Shown here: in pieces, positions 54,157 to 61,718 of the stretch
How the letters are laid out: each line of letters starts with the position of its first letter
How positions within the stretch are numbered: the first letter of the stretch is position 1
NCBI GenBank assembly: GCA_965221135.1
Contig: CBDCRZ010000157.1
Span: 1 to 64,000, forward strand
Origin: Sansalvadorimonas sp965221135
Lineage (GTDB): Bacteria; Pseudomonadota; Gammaproteobacteria; Pseudomonadales; Endozoicomonadaceae
Length of the DNA: 64,000 nt
Reading direction: 5' to 3'
The notes under the pieces: model-generated
What the model was told of the DNA's origin: nothing
The model's database searches: none
The model's input: only the letters and a program-made list of their open reading frames with translations
Position numbers and translations under genes: made by a program

Positions 54157-54578
54157 GTGACCCGATTGAAGAGCTCATAAGAGAAATTGCGGTCAAACAC
54201 AATATCGCTGTTGGCCGTGATGACCCGATATTGATTTTGCAAACGATTAACGAAAAACTAATGGCCAACACCATAAAGGCTCAGGAAGTCATGCTTTCAG
54301 AGTTTAAGTCGGAAATCGAACAAACCTGTCAAACCTGGGGGAGTGACACAAAAGACAAGGCCAATAAAATAATCAATAGTTCACTGTCCGCCGCAACCGC
54401 ACAAATGGAACAAAGTATGGAGAAAGGCGCGGCGGCGGCCACTGATCGAATCACGAACGGACTGAAAGGGGCACTGGATAGAAACCAGCGCATTCTAAAC
54501 AAAACTCAGACCGTGGTTAGTTTTGGTGTTGCTGTTTGTCTTCTCACTCTGGCCAGTGTTTTGATAGTAGCCCTCTAA
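54153..54578 (+). CDS. traM: TraM, accessory transfer membrane protein
   Basis: 141 aa with the conserved motif VGRDDPILILQTINEKLM. A long amphipathic helical region (50-110) and one C-terminal transmembrane helix (about 119-140) follow. It is the last gene of traKLM. Confidence 0.9.
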   Translation: MSDPIEELIREIAVKHNIAVGRDDPILILQTINEKLMANTIKAQEVMLSEFKSEIEQTCQTWGSDTKDKANKIINSSLSAATAQMEQSMEKGAAAATDRITNGLKGALDRNQRILNKTQTVVSFGVAVCLLTLASVLIVAL

Positions 54579-54597
54579 TTATTAGAGGGCGCTTTTT
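54571..54597 (+). terminator. rho-independent terminator after traM
   Basis: Perfect stem CCCTCTAATTATTAGAGGG followed by CGCTTTTT, overlapping the traM stop. Confidence 0.85.
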
Positions 54598-54757
54598 CAG
54601 TCTTTGGGTGAAATGCCAGAAGCATCGCACCAAAAAGCATACCGAGCCCCAGCAAAAAAAGATCTGGTTTTGCTTCACTTATTCCACCCCAAAAAAAACT
54701 ACATCCATAAAACCCCAACCCTATTGCTATTGCTGTTTTTGCTCTCAACATCATCAC
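54575..54757 (-). CDS. small membrane protein, 60 aa
   Basis: Two hydrophobic helices (about 7-27 and 31-50); no family recognised. It converges on traM with overlapping stop codons, so traKLM and this gene share a terminator region. Confidence 0.4.
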   Translation of the reverse strand: MMMLRAKTAIAIGLGFYGCSFFWGGISEAKPDLFLLGLGMLFGAMLLAFHPKTEKAPSNN

Positions 54758-54829
54758 TCTCCCTATTTATTATTACTCCGTCACCACAACCCATAGTATA
54801 TTGATAACCGTCAAACAAAAGGATTTGTA

Positions 54830-54964
54830 ATGATGAAATCAATTTTTCAGTATGTGACCATCCTGATTGGTGGATTATTCATAGCTGCAACATTGGGAGT
54901 GTGGGAAGCCATAAGTATTTTCATGCTTATAACCCTCTCCCGCAAACCCTTGTTCAAAAAATAA
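54830..54964 (+). CDS. small single-span membrane protein, 44 aa
   Basis: MMKSIFQYVTILIGGLFIAA then a short basic end (SRKPLFKK). AAAAGGA lies seven bases before the ATG. Function unknown. Confidence 0.45.
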   Translation: MMKSIFQYVTILIGGLFIAATLGVWEAISIFMLITLSRKPLFKK

Positions 54965-54993
54965 CAAACACGTCTGGAATCGCAACGAATAAC

Positions 54994-55020
54994 TAAGGAT
55001 AAGCTATTTACTTATCCTTA
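54994..55020. repeat. 27-bp palindrome, left of the 252-aa gene
   Basis: TAAGGATAAG and CTTATCCTTA pair around CTATTTA. The same sequence, inverted, is at 55783-55809 (one mismatch), so the gene between is bracketed by inverted copies. Confidence 0.9.
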
Positions 55021-55766
55021 GTCCTGCTAGAGAGGAACAAGGTTATAGCTTCCGCCCTGCATGATCTGCCGTTCAGCGTGAAACCGCCCCCCTCAAAAGA
55101 AAACACAATCTCACGACCATCAGCATCAGAACGCTTTTTTCGCGGCCTTTGTTGGAACAACAAAGGCGCAGACGCCCCACCCACCAGAACCAGCATTTTA
55201 TTAATGTTCTTCCTGATATTCTCACCGTCTCTCGTAAGTGTGTTTACAATGTACTGTGAACCAGTCCGCCGCAAAGTTCTCAGACGATCTGCGTGCTCGT
55301 ACTCGCTAGACATTATATTTTCCATTTCCTCAAACTCTGTCCGGCTTAAAAGCGGAGTGTCGGACGAAAAAGAAAGCCTTATCATTTCAAGAGATTGTTG
55401 TGCTCTCATGCTACTTGCTCGCTCAACACAAAAAGCATCATTTACTCTCCATGTTGCATGGATAGCGCCTGTTAAAATAACCGGGCGAGATACAAGCCCG
55501 GAAACATCCTCTCCAAGCTCTTTAGCCCACACTTTCAGTCTACTATCCAGCGCCCCCAGGAATACCCTGATCGCCCCTTCACAATCCGCCGACACCGCCA
55601 CAATATGCTTACTTCTATTGAGCTTGTCAGTTTCGCCAACGACCACTCCCTGCTTCCGTTCTGCCAGCTCGGAAGCCAAATAATCAAGCCCGAAATAGTA
55701 GAGAAAAACCGCCTGCTTTACCGACTTGGCAGGTTTTGCAATTTCATCTGGTATTTCAATTTTCAT
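55008..55766 (-). CDS. hypothetical protein bracketed by palindromic inverted repeats, 252 aa
   Basis: I do not recognise this protein. It is soluble, with a mainly helical N-terminal two thirds and a basic turn RPRKKRSDADGREIVFSFEG near the C-terminus. Its stop lies inside the left palindrome, and the right palindrome sits 17 bp upstream of its ATG, where it could act as an operator. It is not part of the RK2 gene set, so it is probably plasmid cargo. Confidence 0.6.
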   Translation of the reverse strand: MKIEIPDEIAKPAKSVKQAVFLYYFGLDYLASELAERKQGVVVGETDKLNRSKHIVAVSADCEGAIRVFLGALDSRLKVWAKELGEDVSGLVSRPVILTGAIHATWRVNDAFCVERASSMRAQQSLEMIRLSFSSDTPLLSRTEFEEMENIMSSEYEHADRLRTLRRTGSQYIVNTLTRDGENIRKNINKMLVLVGGASAPLLFQQRPRKKRSDADGREIVFSFEGGGFTLNGRSCRAEAITLFLSSRTKDK

Positions 55767-55782
55767 CCTACCACCAACAAAT

Positions 55783-55809
55783 TAAGGATAAGTAAATAGC
55801 TTATCCTAA
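55783..55809. repeat. 27-bp palindrome, right of the 252-aa gene
   Basis: Inverted copy of 54994-55020 with one mismatch. It lies upstream of the 252-aa gene and just beyond the end of the 41-aa gene at 55801-55925. Confidence 0.9.
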
Positions 55810-55925
55810 AAAAGTGGCGCAACCAATGGTTGCGCCTAACTGATCACCCTGACGGCCTCTAATTGCGGGAACAATGTAGTGAGTAGAGTTTTTCTTGAAC
55901 TGATATGTTGGTTTTGTAGTTTTCA
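55801..55925 (-). CDS. small protein of KorB-cassette set, 41 aa
   Basis: MKTTKPTYQFKKNSTHYIVP, then a short end whose codons form a GGCGCAACC/GGTTGCGCC hairpin followed by T-rich DNA, so the terminator overlaps the coding end. It is preceded by a copy of the shared leader (55926-55995) with RBS AAAGGGTGA, but the KorB operator there is mutated. Confidence 0.5.
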
Positions 55926-55995
55926 TGCTGTCGTCACCCTTTGGGTTATGGCTTGTCGCCGTTGTTGTTTCTAATATTAATTTTAGTGGGAAATA
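55926..55995 (-). promoter_or_regulatory. recurring leader cassette, copy 1 (decayed KorB operator)
   Basis: Contains the shared CCGTTGTTGTTTCT, AATATTAATTTTAG and GGGTTATGGCTT blocks. The operator reads TTTAGTGGGAAAT instead of TTTAGCGGCTAAA. This gene has probably escaped KorB or lost its promoter. Confidence 0.6.
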
Positions 55996-56003
55996 AAAAG
56001 GCG

Positions 56004-56204
56004 TCAAAAAAGACGCCCATGTTTTTTAAATAATTTGTATACTCTTCTCGCCAGTTTCTCTTCATATTCCCTGGGGGCACCACAACTCAAAACCCGACCA
56101 CCCAGGGTTATTGTTCTTACTGTTACATGGCGTTTTTTGTCACGGTGAATAATTGCCCCAACTTCCGCCCAGTACCAATTCGGACTAAATTTGCGTGCCT
56201 TCAT
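56004..56204 (-). CDS. small basic protein, 66 aa
   Basis: Opens MKARKFSPNWYWAEVGAIIH and is rich in Arg and Lys. It is compact, with no membrane segment and no recognised family. It follows leader cassette copy 2, whose RBS AAAGGGTGA is well placed. Confidence 0.55.
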   Translation of the reverse strand: MKARKFSPNWYWAEVGAIIHRDKKRHVTVRTITLGGRVLSCGAPREYEEKLARRVYKLFKKHGRLF

Positions 56205-56300
56205 TAATAATCACCCTTTGGGTTATGGCTTAATGCCGTTGTTGTTTCTTAATATTAATTTTAGCGGCTAAAAACAAAGGTGTCAACAGAGACACCCAAA
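56205..56300 (-). promoter_or_regulatory. leader cassette copy 2: terminator, promoter, KorB operator OB-10, RBS
   Basis: Reading leftward: the stem GGTGTC/GACACC with T-rich tail ends the upstream gene. TTGACA, 17 bp and TAAAAT form a good sigma-70 promoter. The exact operator TTTAGCCGCTAAA (56260-56272) covers the -10, and a conserved 45-base leader ends in AAAGGGTGA. KorB binding should block the promoter. Confidence 0.8.
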
Positions 56301-56302
56301 AA

Positions 56303-56665
56303 TCATGAGATCATTATCTTTTCAAGTTGTGATATGGATAAACGGCGCACATCACGCCTAACTCTCTTTGTCTTTTTCGCCACAGCACAAACCAAACCGT
56401 TATGACGCTTCAGGTCTGCTGTTCCAGCAAGCCCCCTGTTATAAAAGGTTCTTCTTATGTGCTCCTCATGTAGCAGTACCGCCAATCTCGCCCTAAGCTC
56501 GCCCCTCCCTTTCGGCAGGAACATAAGAGCATGAGACGACCCCATAAGCACGAAATAAGGATTGCTTGCCCGGAAAATTTCTATGTTGTTTTTTTCCATG
56601 CGGTCTATTTTGTCTATGATTCGCTTTATACGTGAAACGTCCATGTAAACCCTGCATTTCATCAT
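56303..56665 (-). CDS. hypothetical basic protein, about 120 aa
   Basis: From ATG 56665 it reads MMKCRVYMDVSRIKRIIDKI, with a central hydrophobic YFVLMGSSHALMFLP and a strongly basic C-terminus. The frame is open to 56692, but that start lies inside the preceding terminator. It has no leader cassette and probably depends on read-through. Not recognised. Confidence 0.5.
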   Translation of the reverse strand: MMKCRVYMDVSRIKRIIDKIDRMEKNNIEIFRASNPYFVLMGSSHALMFLPKGRGELRARLAVLLHEEHIRRTFYNRGLAGTADLKRHNGLVCAVAKKTKRVRRDVRRLSISQLEKIMIS

Positions 56666-56678
56666 CCAGAAGAAATAA

Positions 56679-56706
56679 AAAAGGGTGGCCATAAAGCCAC
56701 CCTTTG
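56679..56706 (-). terminator. rho-independent terminator
   Basis: The stem GGGTGGC-TTTAT-GGCCACCC is followed by TTTTTTATTT on the minus strand, after the 124-aa gene. Confidence 0.85.
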
Positions 56707-56718
56707 AGACAAAAAAAC

Positions 56719-57087
56719 TTAGTGCTGTGTGCGGCCTTCTTTTATGAATTTAGCCACGTTCCTTTTCCACGACTCAACATCTAGGCTTCTCATTTTGATT
56801 TGATCGTGAACGTCGGAGGTAACGTCTATCCCAGTGCTGGCATCAATCACCGTTCCATCGTCGTGAACAATTACAGCTACGGCATAAAAATCATCAGAGG
56901 GAATATCACCCTCCTCTCTCTCACCCCGCTCGATTTGATCAAGATATTCTCCCTTCATGTGCGCAAGATCGTCATCAATCTCTTTCTTTGATTCATGGAT
57001 AATCGGAGCATCCTCTGAACAAACAACCTCTTCACCACCAATGCAGCAGCACATTTCAAAATAACCGATTCTTGATGCTTTCATCAT
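56719..57087 (-). CDS. hypothetical acidic protein, 122 aa
   Basis: MMKASRIGYFEMCCCIGGEE, with a Cys3 cluster, then an acidic middle and VAVIVHDDGTVIDASTGIDV. Not recognised. It starts at ATG 57087, eight bases after the AGAGGG of leader cassette copy 3. Confidence 0.55.
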   Translation of the reverse strand: MMKASRIGYFEMCCCIGGEEVVCSEDAPIIHESKKEIDDDLAHMKGEYLDQIERGEREEGDIPSDDFYAVAVIVHDDGTVIDASTGIDVTSDVHDQIKMRSLDVESWKRNVAKFIKEGRTQH

Positions 57088-57185
57088 GCTCAACCCTCTG
57101 GGTTATGGCTTATCGCCGTTGTTGTTTCTTAATATTAATTTTAGCGGCTAAAAATATAGGTGTCAACAGGGACACCAAAAAAACA
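57088..57185 (-). promoter_or_regulatory. leader cassette copy 3 with KorB operator OB-11
   Basis: Same arrangement as copy 2: GGTGTC/GACACC terminator, TTGACA-17-TAAAAT, exact TTTAGCCGCTAAA at 57140-57152 over the -10, conserved leader and AGAGGG RBS. Confidence 0.8.
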
Positions 57186-57186
57186 A

Positions 57187-57498
57187 TTAAAGAAATAGTT
57201 TTTTAATGTTTGGCTTCAATTTGATATGCAGCTCTCTGCCTTTTCCGGGGCTTTCATAAACATTCCCGCCAGCTTCGTAATTAACAACAATTAAACCAGC
57301 CTCTTTCAGCTCCCGCAGTGCGTGTGAGACGTTCTTTATTCCACTCTCAGCCAATCCCAAGCTTTCACCAACCGCCGCCCGCGAGCCTCTGAAAACCCCC
57401 ATATCATCACAATTATCCAGCAAAAAAAAGACAACTGAAAAGCTCAACTTTGGGCGCTGAAACCCTCCAATCACAGAGTTGAAATCTGAAAAATTCAT
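57187..57498 (-). CDS. winged-helix DNA-binding protein, 103 aa
   Basis: Residues 38-80 form a helix-turn-helix plus wing: SRAAVGESLGLAESGIKNVS, then LRELKEAGLIVVNYEAGGNV. It resembles small MarR/replication-type winged helices. It may regulate the local gene group. Its ATG overlaps the stop of the 142-aa gene upstream, so the two are co-translated. Confidence 0.6.
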   Translation of the reverse strand: MNFSDFNSVIGGFQRPKLSFSVVFFLLDNCDDMGVFRGSRAAVGESLGLAESGIKNVSHALRELKEAGLIVVNYEAGGNVYESPGKGRELHIKLKPNIKKLFL

Positions 57499-57923
57499 TG
57501 TACTTCCCTTTTTTTACTTAACTGAAACCTTCTGTCAGCCTCTCTCGCCACGTCCAGCCATTCAACACCAGCCTCGCATTGCATAGCCTTTGGGACCAGC
57601 CCCCCACACCTGACAAACAGGTGTGCGACCACGGCAAACTCATACTCCTCTTTTGGAGTCCAGCCAGCTTTTAACGCCAGTTCCATTGCCGCCCTGACTG
57701 CCCAAAGTGGTGCCTTGTTCTTCCGCACCCAGTCTTGCAGCGCCCCTCCAGTAACTGGCGACCGCTCCCCTACAAGACCGCACTTGATCGCGTGACAGGT
57801 TATCTCATAGGCGCAATCGGCCTGACTTAATCCCGATATTTTTAAATACCACAATATAGGCCGACTACGGCTCCGCCCTATGTGTGATTCGAGCAACTGA
57901 ATCTGACGGTCTGTGACACTCAT
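57495..57923 (-). CDS. hypothetical protein, 142 aa
   Basis: A soluble helical protein with GGALQDWVRKNKAPLWAVRA in the middle, a possible helix-turn-helix, and four cysteines. It is the first gene of a two-gene unit with the winged-helix protein. Not recognised. AAGGAG lies seven bases before the ATG. Confidence 0.55.
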   Translation of the reverse strand: MSVTDRQIQLLESHIGRSRSRPILWYLKISGLSQADCAYEITCHAIKCGLVGERSPVTGGALQDWVRKNKAPLWAVRAAMELALKAGWTPKEEYEFAVVAHLFVRCGGLVPKAMQCEAGVEWLDVAREADRRFQLSKKREVQ

Positions 57924-58007
57924 AAATAACTCCTTAGAAGACTAATAAAGCGGCCTTAGGCACTTTACCCCCAACGTTCCCAAGATTTAGAGCCAATGAT
58001 ACAAGAA

Positions 58008-58145
58008 TTAGTGAACCTTTGGTTCCATCCACTTATCCCGCAGCGCATATAAAATGCCCCCCGGTAATCCTGTCGGCACTCCCACCGATGTGCCTGCCAG
58101 TAACGCACCTAAAAAATACTTTCCTGGCTTTGGCTTTATTCTCAT
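58008..58145 (-). CDS. small Gly-rich protein, 45 aa
   Basis: MRIKPKPGKYFLGALLAGTS, then GVPTGLPGGILYAL and a short charged end; one hydrophobic span. In-frame ATG 58154 would add three residues. Unknown function. Confidence 0.4.
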   Translation of the reverse strand: MRIKPKPGKYFLGALLAGTSVGVPTGLPGGILYALRDKWMEPKVH

Positions 58146-58185
58146 TTCTAGCATCCTTGTTTGTCTTACTTCACGAATAAAACAA

Positions 58186-58204
58186 AAGGGGCAGCTGCCC
58201 CTTC
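58186..58204 (-). terminator. rho-independent terminator after the OmpA-type gene
   Basis: The palindrome AAGGGGCAGCTGCCCCTT is followed on the minus strand by TTGTTTTATT. Confidence 0.8.
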
Positions 58205-58215
58205 CAGGTTAATAA

Positions 58216-58884
58216 TTATTGATACACAAGCGGTTGTGGTTGCGGTGGAACCAATACAACCTCTACCCGCCTGTTCTCTGCCCGCCCCTCGACTGTATCG
58301 TTTGAAGCAATAGGGTTATTCAGCCCAGCCCCCAACGCTTGCACTCGACCAGTATTAACGCCCTGGGACAAAAAGAACCCAGCTACAGATCGCGCCCTTG
58401 ATTCCGAAAGAATTTGATTGTCGGCCACCCCACCCACGCTATCCGTATGACCAACGACCAGAACCTTACTCTTCTGAAACTCTTTAATAACATCCGACAC
58501 CGATCTCAGAACAGGGTAAAATGATGAGTCCACATTCGGGGAACCAGAGCTAAAGGTGATATTCGCAGGCATCACCAAATTGATCTTGCTCCCATCACGA
58601 ATAACTTTAACGCCAGTAGACTTCAGGCGCTCCCGCAACACGGCCTCTTGCTTATCGACGTAATAGCCATAACCACCACCTGCCGCACCGCCCAATATTG
58701 CACCGGCCAAAGCACCATTCTTGCCATTGGCTGCCGCACCTGCTAGCGCACCACTAACAGCTCCCACTGCCGCATAAATTCCAGCATTCCCGGTTTTAGT
58801 CTGGCCAGTGTGGGGGTCAACTGTCTGACAACCACACATAAACACAACCACACAAACCAACATATATTTATTCAACATTTCCAT
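58216..58884 (-). CDS. OmpA-family outer-membrane lipoprotein (YiaD-like)
   Basis: 222 aa. A lipoprotein signal has Cys at about 19 (VVVFMCGC). A glycine-zipper region follows (AAVGAVSGALAGAAANGKNG and GAILGGAAGGGYGYY). The C-terminal OmpA peptidoglycan-binding domain has VVGHTDSVGG, LSESRARSVAGFF, GRVQALGAGLNNPIASN and GRAENRRVEV. It anchors to peptidoglycan and may stabilise the envelope around the mating pore or act in surface exclusion; that role is inferred. Confidence 0.85.
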   Translation of the reverse strand: MEMLNKYMLVCVVVFMCGCQTVDPHTGQTKTGNAGIYAAVGAVSGALAGAAANGKNGALAGAILGGAAGGGYGYYVDKQEAVLRERLKSTGVKVIRDGSKINLVMPANITFSSGSPNVDSSFYPVLRSVSDVIKEFQKSKVLVVGHTDSVGGVADNQILSESRARSVAGFFLSQGVNTGRVQALGAGLNNPIASNDTVEGRAENRRVEVVLVPPQPQPLVYQ

Positions 58885-58910
58885 GTCCTTTTTTTAGAGT
58901 TTGTTTTTGA

Positions 58911-59150
58911 TTATTTAAAAGCTGCTGCAACAGTGACCTGATACCCTTTATTTCTCGCCACTTCTGCCCTTACAGCTCTAGCCATTGATACCTTCAACCA
59001 ACCACGAATACGATACAGGTTGCCCCAGTAATGCCGCTTTGGGTTTTGACCATTAGAAACAGATCGCTGGATAGCCTGCTCAACATTAAACAGATTACGG
59101 GACGTTGCTGTTTTCCGTAAGTGCAACTTAACAGTGATTTCTTTTTTCAT
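58911..59150 (-). CDS. small basic protein, 79 aa
   Basis: MKKEITVKLHLRKTATSRNL, ending in KGYQVTVAAAFK. Not recognised. Starts at ATG 59150 after the AGAGGG of leader cassette copy 4. Confidence 0.5.
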   Translation of the reverse strand: MKKEITVKLHLRKTATSRNLFNVEQAIQRSVSNGQNPKRHYWGNLYRIRGWLKVSMARAVRAEVARNKGYQVTVAAAFK

Positions 59151-59240
59151 GCTCAACCCTCTGGGTTATGGCTCAGTGCCGTTGTTGTTTCTTAATATTA
59201 ATTTTAGCGGCTAAAAATAAAGGTGTCAACAGTGACATCG
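59151..59240 (-). promoter_or_regulatory. leader cassette copy 4 with KorB operator OB-12
   Basis: TTGACA-17-TAAAAT with the exact operator TTTAGCCGCTAAA (59203-59215) over the -10 and the shared leader. It lies 35-60 bp beyond the stop of kfrA and probably also ends kfrA transcription through the stem at about 59220-59238. Confidence 0.8.
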
Positions 59241-59274
59241 TTTTTTTCACAGAAAGAATTTATTGGGTTTTCCC

Positions 59275-60246
59275 TTATTTGTTGCTTGCCGTGTTTACTG
59301 CCAGCGCTTGAGACAAGCTCTCCCTTTCACGCTCAGACTGCGCTAATTGATGTTCAACCTTGGATAGCAGTTTTTGAGTTTCAATCAACGAGGACTGATA
59401 ATCGCCCTGTTTGTCGGCTCTATTTTTATGTGAATTAACCTCGCCCTGGAGTCGCCCCACCTCTTTTTCAAAATGGGCTTTTTCGGTCTGGAGTTTAACG
59501 ACCTCTGTTTTTCTATCTGAAACCTCACCTCTCATCCCTTCCAGGGTTTTTTCCATTTGAACCACCTGCGCTCTCTCTATCTCCCTTTTAGCCTCATCAA
59601 CCGCCAACGCCTTCACTTGATCGCGCAGACCGCCCACCGTCTTCTCCAGCTTCACCACGTCAGCCCTGGCAGCATCAATAAGCACACCCGCTTTTTGCTC
59701 GGCTGATTCAATCTGGCTTTCCGCTTTTTCTTTATCGGCCTCTGCCTTATTTGCGGCCTCTCGGTGAATGGCAACCTGCTCATTACTCTGCTCTGTTATG
59801 AGCTTTACCTTACCCTCTGATTCTTTGATCGCTTTATCGGTTCTCTGAACAGCCTGGGCTACTTGAATATCCCTCTCAGACTCAGCTTCCCTCACTCTTT
59901 CCAAGCACTCAGACTCCTTCTCTTTCATTAATTCAACCAGTTCGTTGATTTGCTCTTTCTGGCGTTCAACAATTTCAGACAGTGCTGCGCCCTTCCGATC
60001 AACCACCATTTTTATTTCACTGGCCAGCAGCTTTGCAACCTCACCACTCCCCAACTCGTTCGCCAGCTTCGATACTTCCAAATCCCGTTTATCAAAGAAA
60101 TCTCTCAGATACCCGGAAACGGTTTCTGTTTTTCCCCCGGTGATATTCATCACCAGTCTCACGGTTGGCTTTATGTTCTGAAGCAGCATTTGTGACGCTG
60201 CTCTCTCTACGTCCTCAAAACCCACAGCGCTTTTCTGATCGCTCAT
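59275..60246 (-). CDS. kfrA: KfrA-type DNA-binding coiled-coil protein
   Basis: 323 aa from ATG 60246. The N-terminal KfrA_N helix-turn-helix domain (residues 10-75: VERAASQMLLQNIKPTVRLV) is followed by one long alpha-helical coiled coil to the end. RK2 KfrA (308 aa) is an autorepressor that forms a filamentous scaffold assisting partition. Two palindromes upstream (60304-60353) are likely autoregulatory sites. Confidence 0.85.
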   Translation of the reverse strand: MSDQKSAVGFEDVERAASQMLLQNIKPTVRLVMNITGGKTETVSGYLRDFFDKRDLEVSKLANELGSGEVAKLLASEIKMVVDRKGAALSEIVERQKEQINELVELMKEKESECLERVREAESERDIQVAQAVQRTDKAIKESEGKVKLITEQSNEQVAIHREAANKAEADKEKAESQIESAEQKAGVLIDAARADVVKLEKTVGGLRDQVKALAVDEAKREIERAQVVQMEKTLEGMRGEVSDRKTEVVKLQTEKAHFEKEVGRLQGEVNSHKNRADKQGDYQSSLIETQKLLSKVEHQLAQSERERESLSQALAVNTASNK

Positions 60247-60303
60247 TTTTAAAACCACATTCCATTGATTGTTGATGATAATAGTTTAGATTACAGGGAA
60301 ACG

Positions 60304-60353
60304 GGAAACAAATGTTTCCTTAATTTTTTGTTACCCAGGAAACGATTGTTTCC
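60304..60353. promoter_or_regulatory. twin KfrA operator candidates
   Basis: GGAAACAAATGTTTCC (60304-60319) and GGAAACGATTGTTTCC (60338-60353) are 34 bp apart, about three helical turns. Both are palindromic and sit in the kfrA promoter region. Confidence 0.7.
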
Positions 60354-60418
60354 CGCCATGGGGTTTCAAAAATTATGAGTTCTGATAGTGCCTACTTTCA
60401 GGACAGTGGACTTTCTGA

Positions 60419-60601
60419 GGGAATGGGCCCAAACCGCCATTACCCCGGAAGGCTCTTCCTCGATGGGATGCTCTACAGAAAGGCCTGGTGAAATCTTTCG
60501 AGGTTCTGGGAGCCGACGCCAACGCCCGTGATATCTCCCGTGTTCTGCGGGTGGTGAGAACCACCAACCAGAAAACCGGACGTGGTAACAGTTGCGTGTA
60601 G
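60419..60601 (+). pseudogene. replication/primase-like protein remnant
   Basis: A 60-residue frame without a proper start contains LVKSFEVLGADANARDISRV and LRVVRTTNQKTGRG. The pattern is that of the 'GAD-ARD-SRVLR-GT-N-KTG' block in plasmid replication/primase proteins. No other part of such a gene is found, so this is a decayed fragment. The surrounding 60610-60750 holds nothing I can support. Confidence 0.4.
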
Positions 60602-60754
60602 CCCAGCAGATACTGCTGCTGTACCAACAAATTCACCTCCTGAGTTCCTGCCTGCTGCTTGCAGAAACTAAAAAAGAGCCAAATAAATTTGGTTAGGTAC
60701 ATTTAAGGATTAATAGGAAAAATTATTCAATAATTTGACCTCAAATCGTGCCTC

Positions 60755-60783
60755 AAAAAGGAGCTGTCAAACAGCTCCTTTTT
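60755..60783. terminator. bidirectional rho-independent terminator
   Basis: AAAAAGGAGCTG and CAGCTCCTTTTT pair around TCAAA; works on both strands. It separates the first backbone from the second maintenance region. Confidence 0.85.
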
Positions 60784-60978
60784 GCATCCCCCTTAGCGTT
60801 ACTTGCCTTCTGTCTCCTCCTCAATGTGTTAACTCGATCGTCATTCATATCCTCTATCCCCGTTCATCCCAACTCTTATCATTGGAGGCTGTACCACTTC
60901 GCAGAATCGGCCCACCTGCCGGTGCCGGGCTGTCAGCCTCGTAATCGTGGAGTATCTTGGAATGATCGCTTGCAGCGA

Positions 60979-61006
60979 TGTGTAATATAGTGAATTACAT
61001 TACACA
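60979..61006. promoter_or_regulatory. operator candidate of the second kfrA gene
   Basis: TGTGTAAT and ATTACACA arms with an inner GTAAT...ATTAC repeat lie 28 bp upstream of the kfrA2 ATG, where an autorepressor would bind. Confidence 0.55.
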
Positions 61007-61033
61007 TCATTACACCACCAGTAAGGAGCATCC

Positions 61034-61619
61034 ATGGCCGCCCCCCGCATCACTCAAGATTCCGTTTTCAAAGCTGCTGATCAGCTGTCTGAACAAGGCG
61101 AATACCCCAGCGTATCGACTGTTCGTGAATATCTTGGCTCAGGGTCTTTCAGCACCATCACCAAATATCTGCAGCTCTGGCGGGCGGGAGCAGCGTGAGA
61201 AGGCTGTCTCTACCGTTGAGCTTCCGGAGAAGGTTGAGGCGGCTTATCGTAAGGCTGCGGCTTCTGCATGGTTGGAGGCCTCCAGGCTGGCGAATGAACA
61301 GGTTGTTGCCGCAGAAGAACGAATGGAGCAGGAACGCCAGAAGCATGTGCAGGCATCAGACGAATCCGCTGCGGAAATCGAACTGCTAGAGAAAAAGGAG
61401 CAGGAGCTGAAGTTTAAGCTGGCAGAGAGCAGCAAGACCATTGAGGAGTATCGCCAGAAGGAAGGGGGGCTTATCGAACGGGCGGCCACAGCAGAAACCA
61501 AGTGCGACTCAGCGGCTAGTGAAGTCAGTACCCTAAAGCAGAAGCTGGAACAGCTGGAAACAGACAACAAAGAACAGATACGCAAGATCGGTAACCTGGA
61601 AGGGAAAATCAACGGTTGA
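61034..61619 (+). pseudogene. second KfrA-type protein, frameshifted
   Basis: ATG 61034 with AGGAG nine bases upstream encodes the KfrA_N domain (RITQDSVFKAADQLSEQGEY, then STVREYLGSGSFSTITKYLQ). It stops at a TGA near 61195. A one-base shift restores the frame and continues into the coiled coil (VSTVELPEKVEAAYRKAAAS to LEGKING). The shift lies in the G-rich CTGGCGGGCGGGAGC. This is a probable pseudogene, or a recoding or assembly error. Confidence 0.75.
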
Positions 61620-61718
61620 AGGGAGAGGCCGAAAAGCCCTGACCGCTGATAGGCGTTGTTGCACGGGGAATTATTGGATAGTATTAAAGTGATACCATTA
61701 TGATATTTTAGTAATACT

